Source of the DNA: JBPOFM01 sp041391925
GTDB lineage: Bacteria; Bacteroidota; Bacteroidia; Flavobacteriales; Flavobacteriaceae
NCBI GenBank assembly: GCA_041391925.1
Contig: JAWKNA010000006.1
Coordinates: 62,001-126,000 of the forward strand
Reading direction: 5' to 3'
DNA length: 64,000 nt
Shown here: one piece after another, positions 34,230-42,457 of the stretch
How the letters are laid out: each line of letters starts with the position of its first letter
Numbering within the stretch: position 1 is the first letter of the stretch
Program-made: the position numbers and the translations under genes
Notes under the pieces: model-generated
The model's input: only the letters and a program-made list of their open reading frames with translations
The model's database searches: none
Told to the model about the DNA's origin: nothing

Positions 34230-35222
34230 ATGAATCGCATGAAACATCTATCGATAATAGTCCCGAATGGTCAAAACAATTTGAGCAGCATCGTTGGGCC
34301 TTTTAAAATTTTCAATCGCGCCAATGATTTTTACAATGACAGAGGCCTAGACAAAGTGTTTAAAATTGAGTTGGTAGGAATGAAGGATTCCGTTCCGTTC
34401 TATGACGGATTATTTACAGTGAATCCGCAGAAACATCTAGAAGATATTGACAAAACGGATCTAATCATCATACCATCTTTAAATCATAACTATACGGATG
34501 CCATCAAAGGGAACGAAGCCATGATCGACTGGATTGGCAACCACTATCGCTTGGGCACCGAGATTGCGAGCATTTGTACGGGTGCATTTTTATTGGCGTC
34601 CACAGGTGTTCTGGATGGAAAGAGTTGCTCTACCCATTGGGCCGCTGCCGATAATTTTAGATTGATGTTTCCTAAGGTACAGTTGGAAGCCGACCAATTG
34701 ATTACCGATGAAAATGGTATCTATACCAACGGTGGCGCGTATTCGTTTCTAAATCTGATGATTTATTTGGTGGAGAAATATTATGATCGGGACACCGCCA
34801 TTTTCTGTTCAAAAGTATTCCAAATAGACATGGACCGCACGATGCAATCGGAATTTTCCATCTTCAATGGACAGAAAAAACATGACGATACGGATATCTT
34901 GGAGGCCCAAACCTATATTGAGGAACATTATATTGATAAAATTTCCATGGAATCACTGTCGCAACAGTTGAATATCGGTCGTCGCAATTTCGACAGACGC
35001 TTTAAGAAATCGACAGGGTTTACGCCGCTTGATTATTTGCAGCGTGTGAAGATTGAAGTTGCCAAAAAATCATTTGAAAACACCCGCAAAACAGTCAATG
35101 AAGTGATGTACGATGTCGGTTACAGTGACAGTAAGGCGTTTAGGGAAGTCTTTCGAAAAATCACAAGCCTCTCTCCGCTTGAATATCGCAACCGATATAA
35201 TAAGGAGGCTATTTTAATATGA
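34230..35222 (+). CDS. GlxA-type AraC regulator (DJ-1/PfpI domain + HTH_18)
   Basis: A 330-residue regulator. The N-terminal DJ-1/PfpI-like amidotransferase domain spans about residues 5-185 (LSIIVPNGQNNLSSIVGPFK, then ASICTGAFLLASTGVLDGKS with the Cys position in the nucleophile elbow and CSTHWAAAD). The C-terminal two-helix-turn-helix AraC domain includes MESLSQQLNIGRRNFDRRFK and VNEVMYDVGYSDSKAFREVF. Start set at the ATG 34230; an in-frame TTG is further upstream. It is divergent from the SRPBCC pair and probably controls it. It overlaps the next gene by 14 bp at the 3' end (convergent). Confidence 0.9.
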   Translation: MNRMKHLSIIVPNGQNNLSSIVGPFKIFNRANDFYNDRGLDKVFKIELVGMKDSVPFYDGLFTVNPQKHLEDIDKTDLIIIPSLNHNYTDAIKGNEAMIDWIGNHYRLGTEIASICTGAFLLASTGVLDGKSCSTHWAAADNFRLMFPKVQLEADQLITDENGIYTNGGAYSFLNLMIYLVEKYYDRDTAIFCSKVFQIDMDRTMQSEFSIFNGQKKHDDTDILEAQTYIEEHYIDKISMESLSQQLNIGRRNFDRRFKKSTGFTPLDYLQRVKIEVAKKSFENTRKTVNEVMYDVGYSDSKAFREVFRKITSLSPLEYRNRYNKEAILI

Positions 35223-35673
35223 TTTTTGATTCGGCGGCTTGCTTTAAGGCTTTATTTCTAATTGTCAACAATGAAGCTACATACCTTTTTAGAAAAAGAA
35301 TATTCACAAATTCGCCCAACAATCCATAAGGTGATTTAAAATGAAATTTATCAATCATCAAGGTGCCGTCTTGAGTCTTTTCAAAAATGTGTTCGTGTTT
35401 GAACGATTCAAACGCACCAGAGACCATTTCGTCCACAAAATAGTAAGGTCTATTGAATTCTGTGATTTTTGAAGTTAGACGCTGTGTGATTCCAAAATGC
35501 TTTGCTTCCCAGGTGACAGACTCGCCAAGTTCTATCAATCCACAAGTTCTGCCTGCAATGGCTCTTTCGTTGGAATGTTTTAAGGATTCTTGATGAAAAT
35601 CGATATCCCGCGATACATCAAAGCAAGTATGGATATCTGCTTTGATGAGTGTTTGGAGCGTGATGAGTGGCAT
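35209..35673 (-). CDS. SRPBCC family protein (ligand-binding START-like)
   Basis: A 154-residue SRPBCC protein: LQTLIKADIHTCFDVSRDID, FHQESLKHSNERAIAG, VTWEAKHFGITQRLTSKI, then FKHEHIFEKTQDGTLMIDKF and KRYVASLLTIRNKALKQAAE. This resembles proteins annotated as cell-division-inhibitor-like or polyketide-cyclase-like START proteins. It is convergent with the GlxA-type gene with a 14-bp overlap. A TCGACTGCGCTCGAC repeat lies just upstream of it. Confidence 0.82.
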   Translation of the reverse strand: MPLITLQTLIKADIHTCFDVSRDIDFHQESLKHSNERAIAGRTCGLIELGESVTWEAKHFGITQRLTSKITEFNRPYYFVDEMVSGAFESFKHEHIFEKTQDGTLMIDKFHFKSPYGLLGEFVNILFLKRYVASLLTIRNKALKQAAESKIILK

Positions 35674-35683
35674 ATCAATTAGG

Positions 35684-35710
35684 TCTCGACTGCGCTCGAC
35701 CAGACAGGAT
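35684..35710. repeat. Dispersed TCGACTGCG element
   Basis: TCTCGACTGCGCTCGAC followed by CAGACAGGAT, lying between the SRPBCC and ychF genes. The same TCGACTGCG core plus (C)CAGACAG occurs at 45094-45115, and the core alone at 31276, so it is a small dispersed repeat. Confidence 0.65.
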
Positions 35711-35714
35711 TATA

Positions 35715-36809
35715 TTAAACGTTAAACAAGAAATGCATCACATCGCCATCTTTCACGATGTAGTTCTTCCCTTCTACTCGCATTTTTCCGGCTTCTTTGA
35801 CTTTTACTTCGCTTCCATAGGATGAATAGTCATCATAACCAATCACCTCTGCTCGGATAAACCCTTTTTCAAAGTCTGTGTGAATAACACCAGCTGCTTG
35901 AGGCGCCGTGGCGCCAACATCAACCGTCCAAGCACGTACTTCCTTAACACCAGCTGTAAAATACGTTTGCTGATTAAGTAATTTATACGCTGCACGAATC
36001 AATTTTGAAGAGCCTGGTTCGTCTAGTCCAATATCTTGAAGGAACATCTGACGCTCTTCGTAATCTTCCAATTCGTTGATATCTGCTTCAGTTCCTACTG
36101 CCAAAACCAAAATTTCAGCATTTTCATCCTTTACAGCGTCACGAACTTTCTCAACATACGCATTGCCAGTTGCCGCTGAACCTTCATCAACATTACATAC
36201 GTACATCACTGGTTTGTCTGTGATAAATTGGGCTGGCTTTACAAACTCTTCGTCATCTTCTTTAGAAAATTCCAAGGCACGCACTGATTTGCCAGACTCT
36301 AGTCCAGCTTTGATGGCTAAAAGCACAGCTTCTTCTTTTTGAGCCTCTTTGTTACCAGTTTTTGCAGCACGTTTTACTTTTTCCAGTTTTTTATCCACCG
36401 TTTCCAAGTCTTTCAGTTGCAATTCCATATCGATGGTTTCCTTATCACGAATAGGATTCACACTACCATCAACGTGCACAATGTTATCATTATCAAAACA
36501 ACGCAATACGTGTAAAATAGCATCTGTCTCACGGATATTTGCCAAGAATTGATTCCCCAAACCTTCACCTTTGCTCGCTCCTTTTACCAAACCTGCAATG
36601 TCTACAATCTCCACAGTGGCAGGCACTACGCGTTGCGGTTGCACCAACTCTTCCAAACGCACCAAACGAGGGTCTGGTACATTCACGATGCCAATGTTTG
36701 GCTCAATGGTACAAAATGGAAAGTTTGCACTCTGCGCTTTTGCGTTCGACAAACAGTTGAACAAGGTTGATTTTCCTACGTTTGGTAATCCTACTATTCC
36801 GGCTTTCAT
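35715..36809 (-). CDS. ychF: Redox-regulated OBG-type ATPase YchF
   Basis: A 364-residue P-loop ATPase of the OBG family. G1 is GLPNVGKST (residues 6-14), G3 is DIAGLVKGASKGEGLGN. The base-recognition motif is NVDE instead of NKxD, which explains ATP preference. The C-terminal TGS domain begins near NQQTYFTAGVKEVRAW and ends IVKDGDVMHFLFNV. YchF binds the ribosome and acts in stress responses. Standard length. A TAAATTTG box (36881-36874) is 65 bp upstream. Confidence 0.97.
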   Translation of the reverse strand: MKAGIVGLPNVGKSTLFNCLSNAKAQSANFPFCTIEPNIGIVNVPDPRLVRLEELVQPQRVVPATVEIVDIAGLVKGASKGEGLGNQFLANIRETDAILHVLRCFDNDNIVHVDGSVNPIRDKETIDMELQLKDLETVDKKLEKVKRAAKTGNKEAQKEEAVLLAIKAGLESGKSVRALEFSKEDDEEFVKPAQFITDKPVMYVCNVDEGSAATGNAYVEKVRDAVKDENAEILVLAVGTEADINELEDYEERQMFLQDIGLDEPGSSKLIRAAYKLLNQQTYFTAGVKEVRAWTVDVGATAPQAAGVIHTDFEKGFIRAEVIGYDDYSSYGSEVKVKEAGKMRVEGKNYIVKDGDVMHFLFNV

Positions 36810-36873
36810 TTCTTTAAGATACTAGATGTTAGACACAAGACCCAAGATTTCTTTAGCTAGGATTTTGCGAGTG

Positions 36874-36881
36874 CAAATTTA
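36874..36881 (-). promoter_or_regulatory. Possible -7 box for ychF
   Basis: Minus-strand TAAATTTG (TAnnTTTG), 65 bp upstream of the ychF start. No well-spaced -33 element. Confidence 0.3.
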
Positions 36882-36906
36882 GACAATTATCTCAATTAAA
36901 AGGCAT

Positions 36907-36933
36907 AAAAAAATCCCGAGGTTTCTCGAGATT
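36907..36933 (-). terminator. Probable terminator of the ferredoxin gene
   Basis: AATCCCGAG (36912-36920) and CTCGAGATT (36925-36933) pair with one mismatch around a GTTT loop; the A-run at 36907-36913 gives a U-tract on the minus strand, 44 bp after the ferredoxin stop. Confidence 0.65.
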
Positions 36934-36976
36934 CATTTCTAATTTTTTACTGTCTACTGCAACTTAAAACTGAACA

Positions 36977-37330
36977 CTATTCCTCCGGATGCATAAAGCG
37001 TTGTTTGCCCAATAACTCTTCTTCCGTTTCCACGTGGTCATCATCTGGTACACAACAATCTACAGGACATACAGCAGCACATTGAGGTTCTTCGTGAAAA
37101 CCTTTGCACTCTGTACATTTGTCAGGCACTATATAATAGATTTCATCACTCACAGGCTCTTGTGCCTCATCAGCATCTACTTCCTTACCATCAGGCAGTA
37201 CAATGCGACCCCTTAAACTTGTTCCATCTTTATATCGCCAGTCATCTGCACCTTCATATATTGCAGTGTTTGGGCATTCTGGCTCGCAAGCACCGCAATT
37301 GATACATTCGTCTGTTATAATAATTGCCAT
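36977..37330 (-). CDS. 4Fe-4S ferredoxin (two-cluster)
   Basis: A 117-residue ferredoxin. The first cluster motif is CINCGACEPECPNTAIYEG; the second is CTECKGFHEEPQCAAVCPVD. A 40-residue acidic insertion between the motifs and an acidic tail are typical of the Bacteroidota variant. It carries electrons to unknown partners. Divergent from the acyl-CoA reductase gene across a 63-bp spacer holding overlapping face-to-face promoters, which suggests coordinated expression, though a direct link is unproven. Confidence 0.93.
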   Translation of the reverse strand: MAIIITDECINCGACEPECPNTAIYEGADDWRYKDGTSLRGRIVLPDGKEVDADEAQEPVSDEIYYIVPDKCTECKGFHEEPQCAAVCPVDCCVPDDDHVETEEELLGKQRFMHPEE

Positions 37331-37353
37331 AGCATATTCTTTTTCTAACTTTG
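37324..37353 (+). promoter_or_regulatory. Promoter of the acyl-CoA reductase - serC - serA block
   Basis: TTG (37324-37326), 19-bp gap, TAACTTTG (37346-37353). A strong match to the Bacteroidota consensus, about 40 bp upstream of the start at 37394. The -33 element overlaps the start region of the divergent ferredoxin gene. Confidence 0.6.
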
Positions 37354-37355
37354 CA

Positions 37356-37386
37356 CAAAAGTAAAGCCAAAACCATTCATAACCAA
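37356..37386 (-). promoter_or_regulatory. Promoter of the ferredoxin gene
   Basis: On the minus strand TTG (37386-37384), 20-bp gap, TACTTTTG (37363-37356), about 26 bp upstream of the start codon at 37330. The two divergent -7 boxes lie 2 bp apart, so only one polymerase can use this site at a time. Confidence 0.6.
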
Positions 37387-37393
37387 ATAGCGA

Positions 37394-38452
37394 ATGTATT
37401 TACAACAAAGAATTAACGCTTTCAGTCAACTGGGAAATTTCTTGAGGCAATTTAGCCGAGAACGCATTGAAAAAAATGCGTCTGTTGCACATAATGATTT
37501 GTTTTTTGATGGCTTTCAACATCAGATGCAATTGGCCTATGAACACAATGGTTGGTTCACAAAAGAAAATGTGTCGTTTGCTTTAGAAGGATGGGCTAAT
37601 TTATTGACAGAAAGCAATCTTACGGAATGGTTATCAAAGTATGACTTTAACGATGTGTTATCGAAAAAAGTCGCGATTGTAATGGCTGGGAATATTCCGT
37701 TGGTTGGTTTTCACGACTTTTTGTGTGTATTGATTTCGGGACATCACGTATTGGTGAAGCAATCATCAAACGATAAACACCTTCTCCCTTTTTTATGCAA
37801 ATATTTGGAGCTGGTAGAACCTGATTTCAAAGGCAAGATGTCATTTACCGAAGAAAAGCTGAATGACTTTGATGCGGTCATTGCCACAGGAAGCGATAAC
37901 ACTTCGCGCTATTTTGAATATTACTTCAAAGGTAAACCATCCATCATTAGAAAAAATCGAAATTCTGTAGCTGTACTAACAGGAAATGAAAGTGAAGAGC
38001 AATTGACAGCGTTATCAGAAGACATCTTCAGATATTACGGTTTGGGCTGTAGAAATGTTTCCAAGTTGTTTGTGCCGAAAGACTACAATTTTGAAAGCTT
38101 TTTTAAAGCGATGTACGACTGGAACCCTATTATCCATCAAACCAAATACGCCAATAACTACGATTACAACAAGGCTGTGTATTTGATGAGTGAATTTGAT
38201 ATGCTGGAGAATGGTTTTTTGATGATTAAAGAAGATGAGAGCTACGGTTCGCCCATTGCCACTGTGTTTTATGAGTATTATGAGTCATTGGCAAGCCTGA
38301 AGGACAAATTAAAATCGGATGAAGATAAAATTCAATGTGTCGTTTCTGAAGGTATTTTGGATTCAGAAATCAGTTTTGGACAAACCCAGCGACCAGAACT
38401 TTGGGATTATGCCGATACTATTGATACTATAACGTTTTTGTTAAAAATATAG
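37394..38452 (+). CDS. LuxC-like acyl-CoA reductase
   Basis: A 352-residue aldehyde-dehydrogenase-superfamily protein of the acyl-CoA reductase (LuxC) type. The nucleophile Cys is at about residue 219 in RYYGLGCRNVSKLFVPKDY; the nucleotide-binding loop is ATGSDNTSRYFEYYFKGK. It would reduce an acyl-CoA to an aldehyde, but the substrate in non-luminous flavobacteria is not established. It starts a plus-strand run with serC (82 bp later), a layout often seen in this group to my knowledge. Start and length fit. Confidence 0.88.
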   Translation: MYLQQRINAFSQLGNFLRQFSRERIEKNASVAHNDLFFDGFQHQMQLAYEHNGWFTKENVSFALEGWANLLTESNLTEWLSKYDFNDVLSKKVAIVMAGNIPLVGFHDFLCVLISGHHVLVKQSSNDKHLLPFLCKYLELVEPDFKGKMSFTEEKLNDFDAVIATGSDNTSRYFEYYFKGKPSIIRKNRNSVAVLTGNESEEQLTALSEDIFRYYGLGCRNVSKLFVPKDYNFESFFKAMYDWNPIIHQTKYANNYDYNKAVYLMSEFDMLENGFLMIKEDESYGSPIATVFYEYYESLASLKDKLKSDEDKIQCVVSEGILDSEISFGQTQRPELWDYADTIDTITFLLKI

Positions 38453-38534
38453 TTGATAAATTATCATATTCATAACATTAATTTCTTCAGAATTTAGCAC
38501 CTTTGCAACGGTTCAAAAACAACTCTCTTTTATC

Positions 38535-39599
38535 ATGAAAATACATAATTTTAGTGCTGGCCCAAGTATCCTGCCACAAGAAGTTTTAAAGAAATCTGCA
38601 GAAGCGGTCCTTGATTTCAATAATTCAGGTTTGTCCCTATTGGAAATTTCGCATCGCAGCAAAGGATTTGTGGATGTTATGGAGCATGCACGCTCGTTGG
38701 CGTTGGAATTGCTCGGCTTGGAAGGTAAAGGCTATAAAGCGTTGTTTCTTCAAGGTGGTGCCAGTATGCAATTCGTGATGGTAGCTTTAAACCTATTAGA
38801 AAAAAGAGCTGGTTACTTAAATACAGGAACTTGGGCTGACAATGCTATAAAGGAAGCTAAAATTTTTGATGATGTTTACGAAGTGGCCTCTTCCAAAGAA
38901 GCTAATTACAACTATATCCCTAAAGGTTACGAAATTCCCGAGGACTATGATTATTTCCATTGCACGTCCAACAATACCATTTTTGGAACACAAATGAAAT
39001 CCTTTCCAGATTCACCAATTCCAATGGTCTGCGATATGAGCAGTGATATTTTTTCACGTCAGATTGATTTTTCCAAATTTGATTTGATTTATGCTGGAGC
39101 ACAAAAAAATATGGGCCCTGCAGGAACTACCTTGGTAGTTGTAAAAGAAGATATTCTTGGGAAAGTATCTAGAAAAATTCCTTCCATTTTGGATTATAAG
39201 GTTCATATCAGCAAAGGCAGCATGTTCAATACGCCACCAGTATTTGCTGTGTATGTATCGATGTTGACCATGGAATGGCTCAAACGTATGGGTGGCATTC
39301 AAGCCATTGAAAAAATCAACGACCAAAAAGCACGATTGATTTATTCAGAAATAGATTTAAATCCATTGTTTCAAGGTTTTACAGTAAAAGAAGACCGCTC
39401 AACCATGAATGCTACCTTCAATTTGGTCAATGATAATCTTAAAGAGACTTTTGATACCATGCTAAAAGATGCTGGTATTAGTGGCTTGGATGGTCATAGA
39501 AGTGTGGGTGGTTATCGAGCTTCCATGTACAATGCCTTGCCTTTAGACAGTGTGAAGGCTTTGGTGGAAGTCATGAGCGAATTGGAGATGAAAGGATAA
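38535..39599 (+). CDS. serC: 3-phosphoserine aminotransferase
   Basis: A 354-residue PLP-dependent aminotransferase that makes 3-phosphoserine from 3-phosphohydroxypyruvate and glutamate. The start MKIHNFSAGPSILPQEVLKK is diagnostic, as is the PLP-lysine region DLIYAGAQKNMGPAGTTLVV. The C-terminus GLDGHRSVGGYRASMYNALP has the substrate-binding HRxxGGxRAS motif. serA follows after 87 bp. Confidence 0.97.
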   Translation: MKIHNFSAGPSILPQEVLKKSAEAVLDFNNSGLSLLEISHRSKGFVDVMEHARSLALELLGLEGKGYKALFLQGGASMQFVMVALNLLEKRAGYLNTGTWADNAIKEAKIFDDVYEVASSKEANYNYIPKGYEIPEDYDYFHCTSNNTIFGTQMKSFPDSPIPMVCDMSSDIFSRQIDFSKFDLIYAGAQKNMGPAGTTLVVVKEDILGKVSRKIPSILDYKVHISKGSMFNTPPVFAVYVSMLTMEWLKRMGGIQAIEKINDQKARLIYSEIDLNPLFQGFTVKEDRSTMNATFNLVNDNLKETFDTMLKDAGISGLDGHRSVGGYRASMYNALPLDSVKALVEVMSELEMKG

Positions 39600-39653
39600 A
39601 CTAGTCAGCAGTTTTCAGTAACAGTTGGCAGTGAAATTAATTAATATAATGAG

Positions 39654-39673
39654 ATTCCCACCTTCGTGGGAAT
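39654..39673. repeat. Dispersed hairpin in the serA leader
   Basis: ATTCCCAC (39654-39661), CTTC loop, GTGGGAAT (39666-39673): a perfect 8-bp hairpin ending 13 bp before the serA ATG. Related hairpins occur at 31380-31397 and 53456-53473. It may affect translation or termination between serC and serA. Confidence 0.65.
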
Positions 39674-39686
39674 AAAAACGAATTTT

Positions 39687-40649
39687 ATGAAAGTATTAGC
39701 AAATGATGGAATTTCAAAAAGTGGAAAAACAGCTCTTGAAGAAGCAGGATTTGAAGTCATCACAACTACTGTAGCGCAAGAACAATTAATCAATTATATC
39801 AATGAACATCAAATCGATGTGATTTTGGTGAGAAGCGCCACAAAAGTTAGAAAAGATATTATTGATGCGTGTCCAAGCATTAAAATCATTGGACGTGGTG
39901 GTGTCGGAATGGATAATATCGATGTAGACTATGCTCGAAGTAAAGGTCTTCACGTAATCAACACCCCAGCGTCTTCCTCAGAGTCTGTTGCTGAACTGGT
40001 ATTTGCGCATCTGTTTGGTGGTGTTCGTTTTTTGTATGACGCCAATAGAAATATGCCTTTGGATGGCGATACACAATTCAATACACTGAAAAAGAATTAT
40101 GCAAAAGGGCGAGAACTACGTGGCAAAACACTAGGAATCATCGGTTTTGGACGAATTGGTCGTGAAGTGGCAAAGATTGCACTAGGTGTTGGTATGAAAG
40201 TAATAGCGAGCGATAAGTTTGCCGATAAAGCAACCATCAAAGTAGATTTTTACAATGGTCAGTTTATCAATGTAGAGATTGAGACTGAACCGATGAAAGA
40301 TTTGTTACAGCATTCTGATTTCATCACATTGCACGTGCCTGCCCAAAAGGAACATGTTATAGGTGAAAAACAATTTGAGCAAATGAAAGACGGTGTTGGC
40401 ATCATCAACGCAGCACGCGGCGGTGTCATTGATGAAGTTGCCCTGACAAAAGCTATTGAAAGTGGAAAAGTAGCTTTTGCAGGGTTGGACACATTTGATA
40501 ATGAGCCTACTCCAGCGATTCAGATATTGATGAACCCAAAAATATCCTTAACTCCACATATTGGTGCTGCCACTAATGAGGCACAAGATAGAATTGGAAC
40601 AGAACTCGCGTCTCAAATCATCAGTATTTTGAAGACGGAAAAAGTGTAA
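39687..40649 (+). CDS. serA: D-3-phosphoglycerate dehydrogenase (short type)
   Basis: A 320-residue NAD-dependent dehydrogenase that begins serine synthesis. N-terminal catalytic residues lie in GRGGVGMDNIDVDYARSKGL; the NAD domain has IIGFGRIGREVAKIALGVGM; the catalytic His is in LTPHIGAATNEAQDRIGTEL. It ends soon after this motif, so the C-terminal ACT regulatory domain is absent, as in many short-chain Bacteroidota homologues. The ATG at 39687 is used because the upstream codons fall in the hairpin repeat. A strong terminator follows. Confidence 0.95.
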   Translation: MKVLANDGISKSGKTALEEAGFEVITTTVAQEQLINYINEHQIDVILVRSATKVRKDIIDACPSIKIIGRGGVGMDNIDVDYARSKGLHVINTPASSSESVAELVFAHLFGGVRFLYDANRNMPLDGDTQFNTLKKNYAKGRELRGKTLGIIGFGRIGREVAKIALGVGMKVIASDKFADKATIKVDFYNGQFINVEIETEPMKDLLQHSDFITLHVPAQKEHVIGEKQFEQMKDGVGIINAARGGVIDEVALTKAIESGKVAFAGLDTFDNEPTPAIQILMNPKISLTPHIGAATNEAQDRIGTELASQIISILKTEKV

Positions 40650-40669
40650 GTTATTAACATTTCAATATT

Positions 40670-40707
40670 AAAAAGCCTATAATCAATTGAATTATAGGCT
40701 TTTTTTT
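40670..40707 (+). terminator. Intrinsic terminator of serA
   Basis: AAAAAGCCTATAAT (40670-40683) and ATTATAGGCTTTTT (40691-40704) form a perfect 14-bp stem with a 7-nt loop followed by more Ts, 21 bp after the stop. The A-rich left arm could also terminate transcripts from the other strand. Confidence 0.9.
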
Positions 40708-40741
40708 CTAATTTACATCTTCAACTTAAAACACTAATAAA

Positions 40742-41383
40742 ATGTCTGGAATTTTAGATGTATTGAACAGCCCAATGGGCAAGTCAATTATCAGTGGCGT
40801 TGCAGGTCAAACGAATCAGCCTGAGAGCAAAACACAAGATGTATTGACCATGGCTTTGCCAGTATTGATGCAAGCCATGAGAAGAAATGCCTCAACACCT
40901 CAAGGTGCCGAAGGACTTTTGGGAGCTTTAAACAGCAAGCATGATGGCAGTATTCTTGATAACCTTGGAGGTCTTTTCAATGGAGGTGTGGACTCCAATG
41001 TCATGGAAGATGGCAGTAAGATATTAGGCCATGTATTAGGAAATAAGCAAGACAATGTAAAAAATGCTTTAAGCCAAAAATCCGGAATGGATGCTGCCAC
41101 CATCGCACAGATTCTTAAAGTGGCTGCTCCAATTCTTATGGGTGTCTTGGGAAGTCAAGCCAAACAAAAAAATGTCAATAGCCAAAGTGGCTTGGATGGT
41201 TTGCTTGGAGGTCTTTTGAAAGGCAATTCACGGCAACATGAACGAAGCTTTTTGGAGTCGATACTGGATGCCGATGGCGACGGAAGCATTATGGACGACG
41301 TCGCAGGAATGGTACTTGATGGTGGCAACAAGAAAAAAGGCGGTCTTGGTGGTCTGCTTGGAGGCCTTTTTGGAAGGAAATAG
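40742..41383 (+). CDS. DUF937 family protein
   Basis: A 213-residue protein with the DUF937 helical domain (about 1-120: GVAGQTNQPESKTQDVLTMA, LPVLMQAMRRNASTPQGAEG). The middle has glycine-rich turns (NLGGLFNGGVDSN), and the C-terminus is a long low-complexity Gly/Leu tail (DGGNKKKGGLGGLLGGLFGR). An LDADGDGSIMDDVAG loop resembles an EF-hand-like calcium site. Function unknown. It is transcribed alone, between two terminators. Confidence 0.87.
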   Translation: MSGILDVLNSPMGKSIISGVAGQTNQPESKTQDVLTMALPVLMQAMRRNASTPQGAEGLLGALNSKHDGSILDNLGGLFNGGVDSNVMEDGSKILGHVLGNKQDNVKNALSQKSGMDAATIAQILKVAAPILMGVLGSQAKQKNVNSQSGLDGLLGGLLKGNSRQHERSFLESILDADGDGSIMDDVAGMVLDGGNKKKGGLGGLLGGLFGRK

Positions 41384-41406
41384 AGAATCCATCAGCAATA
41401 TAGTCT

Positions 41407-41434
41407 AGCCAAACTTTAGGGTTTGGCTTTTTTT
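41407..41434 (+). terminator. Intrinsic terminator of the DUF937 gene
   Basis: AGCCAAAC (41407-41414), 6-nt loop, GTTTGGCT (41421-41428), then TTTTTT. Stop codon is 24 bp upstream. Confidence 0.9.
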
Positions 41435-41501
41435 GTTAAAAACCTTTAAAGCCAAATACTTAAGGCATAATTTTTGTAACTTTATTGGTAAACAAAGTGT
41501 T

Positions 41502-41936
41502 ATGAAAACGTTTATTTATTTCTTGTTGGTTTGTGGCTTGTTAATAAGCTGCAATACTTCCAACAAAGCCATACAAACATCGAATGATTCTGCTAATATG
41601 GCTGAACAGGATACGGTTCGGATTGCAAATGACAACCTTGAATATGAAATTATCATCATTGAACCTGGATTCAACACATGGTTGGCAAGCACGGCTAAAC
41701 CTGAAGGTTATTATTCTCAGGAATTTTTAGAGGGAAGAAATCAGCAATATGTGGTAGAATGGAACAACCGCGTCTTGCAGCCTCACAGGTACAACCCAAA
41801 TCTTTATGAAATGCAAATCGATTATGATAGTGGTATAGATTATGGCTACGAGGTCAATTATAAATTGTACAATTACTTTATCTACTTTCAGTTGACTTAT
41901 AATCAAAAATTGGCTGGTTACGTTCCAAGGATTTAA
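41502..41936 (+). CDS. DUF6146 family lipoprotein
   Basis: A 144-residue lipoprotein: hydrophobic signal YFLLVCGLLISC with lipobox Cys, then a conserved-type body LEYEIIIIEPGFNTWLASTA, GYYSQEFLEGRNQQYVVEWN and NLYEMQIDYDSGIDYGYEVN. The ATG at 41502 is chosen because it directly precedes the signal peptide. The function of this family is not known. It is followed after 26 bp by a DUF6787-like membrane protein gene. Confidence 0.8.
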   Translation: MKTFIYFLLVCGLLISCNTSNKAIQTSNDSANMAEQDTVRIANDNLEYEIIIIEPGFNTWLASTAKPEGYYSQEFLEGRNQQYVVEWNNRVLQPHRYNPNLYEMQIDYDSGIDYGYEVNYKLYNYFIYFQLTYNQKLAGYVPRI

Positions 41937-41962
41937 AGTATATTTGCGGCGCAAAATATACT
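41937..41962. promoter_or_regulatory. Interrupted palindrome between two small genes
   Basis: AGTATATTTGC (41937-41947), GGC, GCAAAATATACT (41951-41962), an almost perfect inverted repeat filling the whole gap between the stop of the lipoprotein and the next ATG. TATATTTG (41939-41946) also matches TAnnTTTG. It may be an operator, a promoter element or an mRNA hairpin. Confidence 0.4.
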
Positions 41963-42457
41963 ATGGAAAATTTCAAGAATCACTGGCAAATACAGCAGCA
42001 TTGGCAATGGCTCTTTCCCTTGCTAGGTATATTGGTGAATCTGTATTTGGCCTATAAACTGGCAGCAGCCATCTTCAGGGGTTTTCATATGGCAATTATC
42101 CTTTTGAGCACCCTTATTTTGTATTATTTGCTTTTGAAATTTTTCCTATGGTGGATGAAGAAAGTGGAAAAAAAGTGGTTAGTTACTTACCGATGGGAAA
42201 TGATACGTATTTTCATTGTTTTTGCAATCACCGGTTCATCAGCCGCCTTTGTAAGCAAACCTATTATGCAATGGCTCGGAATTACTAAAGAAAACTTAAA
42301 CCTTTTTGTTTATTGGTTATTATACGCTATCATTGGACTTGTTTTTTACCAAATCCTTTTGGTGTGCTACGGATGGCTCTTTGGTCAGTTCAAGTTCTTT
42401 TGGGAATTTGAAAAAAAGGTGCTACGAAGAATAGGATTTAAACGTCTTGTGGATTGA
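41963..42457 (+). CDS. DUF6787-like membrane protein
   Basis: A 164-residue inner-membrane protein with about four helices: LFPLLGILVNLYLAYKLAAA, MAIILLSTLILYYLLLKFFL, RIFIVFAITGSSAAFV and WLLYAIIGLVFYQILLVCYG. The positive end FEKKVLRRIGFKRLVD is cytoplasmic. The central IFIVFAITGSSAAF and late YGWLFGQFKFFWEFEKK are the part I associate with DUF6787 in this group. Function unknown. It overlaps the next gene by 1 bp (TGATG). Confidence 0.75.
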   Translation: MENFKNHWQIQQHWQWLFPLLGILVNLYLAYKLAAAIFRGFHMAIILLSTLILYYLLLKFFLWWMKKVEKKWLVTYRWEMIRIFIVFAITGSSAAFVSKPIMQWLGITKENLNLFVYWLLYAIIGLVFYQILLVCYGWLFGQFKFFWEFEKKVLRRIGFKRLVD

